A DNA stretch of 43,631 nt from IMG/VR virus record IMGVR_UViG_3300008462_000474, positions 1 to 43,631 of that record. One strand, given 5' to 3'. The notes under the pieces are model-generated. The model searched no databases. It was not told the DNA's origin and worked only from the letters and a program-made list of their open reading frames with translations. Shown here piece by piece: positions 24,604 to 32,300 of the stretch. The translations under genes were made by a program, and so were the position numbers. How positions within the stretch are numbered: the first letter of the stretch is position 1; each line of letters starts with the position of its first letter. This stretch comes from a virus.

Positions 24604-27600
24604 ATGGCTGACACACAGTATCCTACAATTGTATATCCTCACGAGCTACCTACTGTTCCTCAAGCTCAGCCAGGCGATTTACTTTTCTTAGAGCAAAAAA
24701 ACCCAGACGGTTCTTACACCACTTATTCTGTTGCAGTTTCAACAGTATCTGCAGTAGGACCTAAAGGAGATGAAGGCCTTTCAGGTTATTCAGGTGTATC
24801 TGGTTTTAGCGGTATAAGTGGTTTTAGTGGTCAAGGCGTATCGGGGTATTCTGGTTATAGTGGAGAAAGTACTTCAGGCTATTCAGGTATTTCAGGTTAC
24901 TCTGGTATAAGCGGGTACTCAGGCTACTCTGGTATTAGCGGCTATTCTGGTATTAGCGGTTTTAGTGGGTACAGTGGTTACAGTGGTATAAGTGGTTATA
25001 GTGGTATAAGTGGTTACAGCGGACCTTCTCCTACAGGGGTAGTTTACTATTATTCTACTTCTGCCGCTGATGTGAGCGGTTTACCGTTACCTCAAGGCTT
25101 ACCTACTCCTTACAATTACGGTTTATTATTCGACGCTCAAGAGGTAGGTTCAGAAATTTATCTTGATACTATTATAAACGATACGGATGGGCAAGCTTTA
25201 GTGTTTGCTGCTATTACACCTCCAAGTAAACCATTTAAAACTCTTATTAATATAGGTAATTGGTCGTTTGATACTTTCTATTCAGTTTCAGGTTTAAGCG
25301 CTGAGTATAGTACTACCAATTTTGTTTATAAAGTATTTAAAAGAGCGGTAGACAGCACTGAAACAGAATTATTTTCTGCTACGGGAGCCGCGTTAACTAA
25401 AACTCCATTTGCGACTTATCAAAGAACAAATTATTACATACAGTCTCCATTAGTATTAAATCAATCAGATAGACTTGTCTTTAAAGTATTCGTACAAACT
25501 ACTAACACTGAAGACACAGACGTAACATATTATTATCTCGGAGACACAAATTATAGTAGAGTAGTAACAAATATAACAATAGGGTTTGACGGTCAATCTG
25601 GCTTTTCTGGTATGTCTGGTTACAGCGGCATATCGGGGTATTCTGGTTTTAGTGGATCCGGAACCTCGGGGTATTCTGGTTTTAGTGGTCAAGGTACATC
25701 AGGTTATTCTGGTTATAGTGGTAATAGTACTTCTGGCTATTCTGGCTATAGTGGTATAAGTGGCTATTCTGGTCCTTCAGGCTATTCGGGTTATTCTGGT
25801 ATGTCGGGCTACTCTGGTTTTAGTGGAGCGAGCGGTTTTAGTGGCCAAGGCATTTCAGGGTACTCTGGTTTTAGTGGTAATAGTGCTTCTGGTTATTCAG
25901 GCTATAGCGGTATTAGTGGCTATTCTGGTATAAGTGGTTACTCAGGCTACTCAGGTTTTAGCGGTATATCAGGCTTTAGTGGTTATAGCGGTACTGGTAG
26001 CTCTGGTTATTCAGGTATTTCAGGTTATTCAGGTATAAGCGGCTATTCTGGTCTTTCAGGTCATTCTGGTTACAGCGGTATTTCAGGATACTCTGGAATA
26101 AGCGGCTATTCAGGTATATCAGGTCATTCTGGTTATAGTGGTATATCAGGTTTTAGCGGTCAAGGTACTTCTGGCTTTTCAGGGTACTCGGGCTTTAGCG
26201 GTATAAGTGGTTTTAGTGGTTTTAGTGGTTATTCAGGTGTATCAGGTTATTCTGGTTATAGTGGTATAAGCGGTTATTCCGGTATATCAGGTTTTAGCGG
26301 TCAAGGTACTTCAGGCTATTCTGGTTTTAGCGGTTACAGTGGTATATCTGGTTATACAGGGTTTAGCGGGGTGTCCGGTTATAGTGGTATTAGTGGTTAT
26401 AGCGGTATATCAGGCTTTAGTGGTTATTCAGGCGTATCAGGTTATTCTGGCTATAGCGGTATTAGTGGTTATTCGGGCTATAGTGGTTATTCGGGCTATA
26501 GCGGTATTTCTGGTTACTCTGGCAATTCAGGTTACAGTGGTTTGTCTGGTTATTCAGGTTTTAGCGGTATATCTGGTTATTCTGGTTTTAGCGGTATATC
26601 AGGTTTTAGTGGTCAGGGCACATCAGGGTATTCTGGTTATAGTGGTATAAGTGGTTACAGCGGCTTTTCCGGCTATAGCGGGTATAGTGGTATAAGCGGT
26701 TATTCAGGTTATAGTGGTATTTCTGGCTACTCCGGCTACTCCGGTATATCAGGTTATAGTGGTATTTCAGGCTTTAGCGGCTGGAGCGGTTACTCTGGCT
26801 ACAGTGGGTATAGCGGAGATAGCGGTATATCTGGCTATAGCGGGTATTCTGGTTATAGTGGTTATAGTGGAATAACCCCTCAGATTTGTACCGTATTTTT
26901 TCCAAATACGGGAGAATATTATTTTCAGTCAGTCGGGGAAACATTTTATCAAACCCCTATTACAGCAGGGTTAGCGTTTAACGCTGGTCAAACATTGTCT
27001 GTATACGCCGCCGGAGACAATATTGTTCAGTATATGTTTGTTCGCAGTTATGATAGCGTGACTGGTGCATTAAGTGCAATTGTAACGTATTCTCAGTCTC
27101 CTGGTTTTAAGACATATAATAATCTTGAAATATGTTTAGCAGGACAAGTAGGTATATCAGGGTATTCTGGTTATAGCGGTATTAGTGGTTATTCAGGTAT
27201 ATCAGGATTTAGCGGTCAAGGCATTTCAGGGTATTCTGGTTATTCAGGCTATAGCGGCATAAGCGGTTACTCAGGCTACAGCGGTATTTCTGGTTACTCT
27301 GGTTACTCTGGTATATCAGGCTATAGCGGTATAAGTGGTTATTCTGGTATATCTGGCTATTCTGGCTATAGCGGTATAAGTGGTTATTCTGGTATATCTG
27401 GCTATTCTGGCTATAGCGGTATAAGTGGCTATTCTGGTCCTTCAGGCTATTCAGGCTATTCAGGTTATTCTGGAGTATCAGGCTACTCTGGTTTTAGCGG
27501 CTATTCAGGTTACAGCGGTATTAGCGGTTATTCAGGCTATAGCGGTATTTCTGGCTACTCAGGTTTTAGCGGGATCAGCGGTTATTCCGGTTATTCAGGC

Positions 27601-29031
27601 TACAGCGGTATAAGTGGCTATAGTGGCTTGTCAGGTTACTCAGGTATAAGCGGTTTTTCTGGTGTGTCTGGTTATTCTGGTATAAGTGGTTACTCAGGTT
27701 TTAGTGGTATATCAGGATACAGCGGTCAAGACGGTCAAGGTTTAACCCCTGAAGCAAATAGATTATATGTTTCTAAAGACGGTAATGATAGTAATGACGG
27801 TCGAACTTTAGCTACACCTTTTCTCACCATTAAAAAAGCGGCGGCTTATGCTGCAGCTAATTTAGGTACAAAATACACTATAATCCTTATCAGTGGGGAT
27901 TATACTGAAGCAAACCCAATTTATCTTGCTCCTAATGTTTCGGTCATTGGAGATAATTTAAGAAGAGTTTCAGTACGCCCAACTAACAGACAATACGATG
28001 TGTTTTGGTGCACTAATAGTGTTTATGTTTGGGGTATTACTTTTAGAGATCATTTAGCGCCAGCCGCGGCTTGCGCATTTCCAAATCTTTCTAATGCTTC
28101 TTTAACTGCAATTGCATTTAATACTACCGGGTATGAAATTACACCTCCTGCTAGCAAGCCATTTATAACTACAAGCCCGTACATTCAAGGTAGTAGCTCT
28201 ATTACTTCAGGAGTAAGCGGTCTAAGCGCAGGCTGTGGTATTAGAGTAGACGGTAATTTAGCTACCGGCTATTTAAGAAGCTTTGTAACGGACTCATTTA
28301 CTCAATTTAACGAAGGTGGTATGGGTATCCATATCACTAATAATGGTTACGCGCAGCTAGTATCAACCTTTACTATTTGCTGCACTGAAGGGGTAAGAGC
28401 CGACAACGGCGGCACTTGCTCAATTAATACCTCTAACTGTTCTTTTGGTCTATCCGGTCTAGTTGCAGTAGGGTATTCTTCTACCCCGGTACTTACCGGT
28501 ATATTAGCGCTAGCAACTGATGGTACAGATACTATTGCAGTAAGCGCAATAACACCAAGATCTTTTCCTGCATATGATCTACCAATTGACAGGCCTTACG
28601 TAGGATTAGTATTTAAAATAGAAAATGATAATACTTTATACACTTTAGATTCTGTTACTTTAACAGATATTATAACGTACAAGTACAATATAATATCTAC
28701 TTCTAATATTACTAATATACTTTCAGCTGGTTCTAAAGTAAACTTTTATATAAGAAGTACAATTACTTCAAGCTCGCATACGATGGAATATGTAGGCTCT
28801 GGTGTAACACTTGCAACTGCAGTACCTTCTTTAGGCGGAGTTGGAAATCCTGATTTAGAAGCTGTACAAAGCGACGGAGGTGCCGTATACTATACAAGTA
28901 CTAATCAATTAGGTAACTTTAAAGTAGGTAGCGGATTTACAGTAGTGCAATCTACCGGAACTATTGAAGGCGAAACATTTAATAGATCTATATTATCATT
29001 AGTGACTCCCCTTACTCTTGCATTAGAGTAA
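24604..29031 (+). CDS. Giant collagen-like fiber protein with beta-helix C-terminus
   Basis: A 1475-residue fiber. Residues 1-51 form a polar N-terminal piece (HELPTVPQAQPGDLLFLEQ), probably for attachment. Gly-X-Ser repeat rods (mainly GYS, GIS, GFS) occupy about 52-143, 330-756 and 850-1046. They are separated by a beta-rich domain (about 145-329; WSFDTFYSVSGLS) related to one in the 29396 fiber, and by a small domain (757-849). The C-terminal 430 residues begin LYVSKDGNDSNDGRTLATPF, then LTIKKAAAYA and PNVSVIGDNLRRVSVRP, the pattern of a right-handed beta-helix (pectate lyase-like) as in phage tailspikes. Triplet repeats and a beta-helix favour a trimer. A polysaccharide-binding or cleaving tip is possible; no catalytic residues can be assigned. 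Confidence 0.88.
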   Translation: MADTQYPTIVYPHELPTVPQAQPGDLLFLEQKNPDGSYTTYSVAVSTVSAVGPKGDEGLSGYSGVSGFSGISGFSGQGVSGYSGYSGESTSGYSGISGYSGISGYSGYSGISGYSGISGFSGYSGYSGISGYSGISGYSGPSPTGVVYYYSTSAADVSGLPLPQGLPTPYNYGLLFDAQEVGSEIYLDTIINDTDGQALVFAAITPPSKPFKTLINIGNWSFDTFYSVSGLSAEYSTTNFVYKVFKRAVDSTETELFSATGAALTKTPFATYQRTNYYIQSPLVLNQSDRLVFKVFVQTTNTEDTDVTYYYLGDTNYSRVVTNITIGFDGQSGFSGMSGYSGISGYSGFSGSGTSGYSGFSGQGTSGYSGYSGNSTSGYSGYSGISGYSGPSGYSGYSGMSGYSGFSGASGFSGQGISGYSGFSGNSASGYSGYSGISGYSGISGYSGYSGFSGISGFSGYSGTGSSGYSGISGYSGISGYSGLSGHSGYSGISGYSGISGYSGISGHSGYSGISGFSGQGTSGFSGYSGFSGISGFSGFSGYSGVSGYSGYSGISGYSGISGFSGQGTSGYSGFSGYSGISGYTGFSGVSGYSGISGYSGISGFSGYSGVSGYSGYSGISGYSGYSGYSGYSGISGYSGNSGYSGLSGYSGFSGISGYSGFSGISGFSGQGTSGYSGYSGISGYSGFSGYSGYSGISGYSGYSGISGYSGYSGISGYSGISGFSGWSGYSGYSGYSGDSGISGYSGYSGYSGYSGITPQICTVFFPNTGEYYFQSVGETFYQTPITAGLAFNAGQTLSVYAAGDNIVQYMFVRSYDSVTGALSAIVTYSQSPGFKTYNNLEICLAGQVGISGYSGYSGISGYSGISGFSGQGISGYSGYSGYSGISGYSGYSGISGYSGYSGISGYSGISGYSGISGYSGYSGISGYSGISGYSGYSGISGYSGPSGYSGYSGYSGVSGYSGFSGYSGYSGISGYSGYSGISGYSGFSGISGYSGYSGYSGISGYSGLSGYSGISGFSGVSGYSGISGYSGFSGISGYSGQDGQGLTPEANRLYVSKDGNDSNDGRTLATPFLTIKKAAAYAAANLGTKYTIILISGDYTEANPIYLAPNVSVIGDNLRRVSVRPTNRQYDVFWCTNSVYVWGITFRDHLAPAAACAFPNLSNASLTAIAFNTTGYEITPPASKPFITTSPYIQGSSSITSGVSGLSAGCGIRVDGNLATGYLRSFVTDSFTQFNEGGMGIHITNNGYAQLVSTFTICCTEGVRADNGGTCSINTSNCSFGLSGLVAVGYSSTPVLTGILALATDGTDTIAVSAITPRSFPAYDLPIDRPYVGLVFKIENDNTLYTLDSVTLTDIITYKYNIISTSNITNILSAGSKVNFYIRSTITSSSHTMEYVGSGVTLATAVPSLGGVGNPDLEAVQSDGGAVYYTSTNQLGNFKVGSGFTVVQSTGTIEGETFNRSILSLVTPLTLALE
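24757..25035 (+). repeat. Gly-X-Ser collagen-like repeat block 1
   Basis: In-frame triplets starting GPKGDEGLS, then GYS/GIS/GFS with spacers GQG and GES. It encodes the first short rod of the 24604 fiber. Confidence 0.9.
25591..26871 (+). repeat. Gly-X-Ser collagen-like repeat block 2
   Basis: About 427 residues of nearly unbroken Gly-X-Ser triplets; X is Tyr, Phe or Ile in most. GQGTSGYSG and GTGSSG spacers recur. Confidence 0.95.
27151..27741 (+). repeat. Gly-X-Ser collagen-like repeat block 3
   Basis: About 197 residues of Gly-X-Ser triplets ending GQDGQG before the beta-helix domain. Confidence 0.93.
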
Positions 29032-29033
29032 AG

Positions 29034-29039
29034 TAAATA
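29034..29039 (+). promoter_or_regulatory. Late-promoter-like motif TAAATA
   Basis: Preceded by G; 9 bases before the ATG at 29049 and 2 bases after the stop of the first fiber gene. Confidence 0.5.
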
Positions 29040-29048
29040 TAATAGTAT

Positions 29049-29396
29049 ATGGCCTCGATACCATTAAACTATTTCAAAAGAGTAACTGCAGGCGCAACCA
29101 CCATTCCGACAGTAATTTATACAGCCCCTGCAAGCCGGGCAGGTATTATACTTTCTGCTGTTGCATCTAACATAACTAATAGTGTTCATACTATTACAGT
29201 AGGCATTTCAGCTGATAATGTATCCGGGTCCTATTATGACTTACTTAAAGGCTTTTCTGTACCTAATGGAGATGCGGTTAATGTAGCGGTTGGTAAACTA
29301 GTTTTAGGGACCGGGGATCAATTAATTATATCTGCCGCTAGTAACTCTGCAGTAAATTTCACTTTAAGCGTGTTAGAAGCTGTTAACACACAATAA
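29049..29396 (+). CDS. Small beta-rich virion protein candidate
   Basis: A 115-residue protein made almost wholly of short beta segments and turns (TIPTVIYTAPASRAGIILSA, HTITVGISADN, DQLIISAASNSAVNFTLSVL). No Cys, signal peptide or catalytic motif. It lies between two giant fibers, and the next gene's ATG overlaps its stop by one base (TAATG), so expression is coupled to the second fiber. A beta-sandwich adaptor or decoration protein is plausible; I do not recognise a named family. Confidence 0.75.
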   Translation: MASIPLNYFKRVTAGATTIPTVIYTAPASRAGIILSAVASNITNSVHTITVGISADNVSGSYYDLLKGFSVPNGDAVNVAVGKLVLGTGDQLIISAASNSAVNFTLSVLEAVNTQ

Positions 29397-32300
29397 TGGC
29401 CACGTACAATCAACCCCAACTTATAAGCGATAGGGTGCAGGTTATACCGCCTTTAAGTGCGGACTCGGCTCGCTATCAGTTTCTTAATTTAAAAAATGCT
29501 GAGCCTAATTTAGGAGTACCGTTAAGCGCGTCCGCTGGCGCAAATTATATTCCTATATCTAATGATTCTGGAGTAAGAAGTTTTACCACTAATAATTCTA
29601 TAGTACTTTCGGGGGATAAAGTAGGCTTTGGTAAATTACCAGTTTATGCAGTTGATGTTAATGGAGATGTTAATGTTACTGGAGAATTTCGCAAAAACGG
29701 AGAAATAGTCTCCGTCAGTGGCTATTCAGGTTACAGCGGTATATCTGGTTATTCCGGGTTTAGCGGTATATCGGGCTATTCAGGTTACAGCGGTGTATCA
29801 GGCTACTCAGGTTACAGCGGTATATCGGGCTACTCAGGCTATAGTGGTATATCGGGCTATTCAGGCTATAGTGGTATTAGTGGTTACTCAGGCTATAGTG
29901 GTATATCGGGCTATTCAGGCTATAGTGGTATTAGTGGTTACTCAGGCTATAGTGGTATTAGTGGTTACTCAGGCTATAGTGGTATATCGGGCTATTCAGG
30001 CTATAGTGGTATTAGTGGTTACTCAGGCTATAGTGGTATATCGGGCTACTCAGGCTATAGTGGTATTAGTGGTTACTCAGGTTATAGCGGTGCTGACGGT
30101 ATTTCTGGGTATTCTGGTATATCAGGCTACTCAGGTATATCAGGCTACTCAGGTATATCAGGCTACTCAGGCTATAGTGGTATTAGTGGTTACTCAGGTA
30201 TATCGGGGTATTCAGGTTATAGCGGTGCTGACGGTATTTCTGGGTATTCTGGTATATCAGGCTATAGCGGTATAAGTGGCTATAGCGGCATATCAGGCTA
30301 TTCTGGTTATTCGGGTATTTCTGGTTATTCGGGTATTTCTGGCTATTCTGGTTATAGCGGTATTATAGGAGAGTCTGGAACTTCTGGTTATTCTGGTATA
30401 TCAGGTTATAGTGGTATAAGTGGTTATTCAGGTTATAGTGGTATATCAGGCTATTCCGGGGAATCAGGTTATAGTGGTATATCAGGTTATAGCGGTATAT
30501 CAGGTTATTCTGGTTACAGCGGTACATCTGGTTATTCTGGTTATTCCGGTGTATCTGGTTATTCAGGTATTTCAGGCTATAGCGGCATAAGTGGTTACTC
30601 AGGTGTTTCTGGCTATAGTGGCTATAGCGGTATTAGTGGGTATAGTGGAGACGCTGGAACTTCAGGCTATAGTGGCGGTGTTGGGCAATCTGGTTATAGT
30701 GGTATTTCTGGTTATAGTGGTGCATCTGGTTTTAGCGGCTTTAGTGGTGCCCCAGCAGTTGGGGTAGTTTATTACCCGACTACTTCTGCAGCTGATATAG
30801 CTAATTTTAATTACTATGATGTAGTACCTCAATCAGGCGCTGAAACAACATCGACTACATTTATTGCTATTACTGACAATTATAAAACAGTAATTTCAAA
30901 TATTACTCTTACCGGAGAGCCCGGTACTACTAGTATACCTGTAGGTACTTGGGTCTTTGATACTTATTATAGTTTAGCGGGTTTAGGTTTAGGATTAGGT
31001 AAAGTAGTAAACCTTGCGTTTGAAATATTAAAATATAACGGCAGCACTTTAACAAGCTTATTTACGGCCTACAATGATGGGGCTATTACTACCAATGTTG
31101 CTTCAGGTTCACCTGCATCTTTATTAACAGAGTATGTAATTTCTACCCCAATTGCCTTAGATGCCACGGACCGTCTAGCGATTATAACTAAAGCTAGTAC
31201 AAACGATACTAATACTATACAGTTTAACTTCCATTATCTAGGCGCAGACCATTATAGCGCTGTACGAACCGGTATATACCGCGGAGCTGTAGGCACATCT
31301 GGTTTTAGCGGCTACAGCGGTATTAGTGGTTATAGTGGTATAAGTGGTTATTCTGGTCCTTCAGGTTATTCCGGTGGGTCTGGTTATAGTGGCTATAGTG
31401 GTATAAGTGGTTATTCTGGTACAAGTGGTTATTCCGGTATATCTGGTTATAGTGGACCTCAAGGTACAGTAGGCACTCAAGGCCCTACCGGTACGTCGGG
31501 TTATAGTGGTATATCAGGCTACTCTGGGCCACAAGGTGCTATTGGTACCTCAGGCTACTCAGGTATAAGTGGTTTTTCTGGTATATCTGGTTATAGCGGT
31601 TATTCAGGTATACCAGGCGACTCGGGCACATCAGGTTATTCTGGTATATCAGGCTACTCCGGTATAAGTGGTTTTTCTGGTATATCTGGTTATAGCGGTT
31701 ACTCCGGTATAAGTGGTTTTTCTGGTATATCTGGTTATAGCGGTTACTCTGGTATATCAGGCTATTCTGGTCCACAAGGTACAGCTGGCGCCCAAGGTAC
31801 TACTGGTACTCAAGGCATTACCGGAACATCTGGTTTTAGTGGTGTATCGGGGTATTCTGGTTTATCAGGGTATAGTGGTTACTCAGGTATAAGCGGCTTT
31901 AGCGGACCTCAAGGCACTACTGGTACTTCAGGCTTTAGCGGTATATCGGGTTATAGTGGTATAAGCGGCTTTAGCGGTCCTCAAGGCACTACTGGCACGC
32001 AAGGCACTACTGGTACTTCAGGCTATAGCGGTATAAGTGGTTATAGCGGTATATCTGGCTACTCTGGACCGCAAGGCACAACCGGTACTCAGGGTACTAC
32101 TGGCACTTCAGGCTTTAGTGGTATATCTGGCTATTCAGGCATATCAGGGTATAGTGGCCCACAAGGCACTACTGGTACATCAGGGTTTAGTGGTATAAGT
32201 GGTTATAGCGGTATATCTGGTTATTCGGGCCCGCAAGGTACTACTGGTACGCAAGGTACTACTGGTACATCTGGCTATAGCGGTATATCTGGTTATTCGG

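Noticed and set aside
24757-27741. CRISPR array or tandem noncoding repeats
   Set aside because: Repeat spacing is a multiple of 3, copies vary at synonymous positions, and the frame stays open, so these are protein-coding repeats with no spacer structure.
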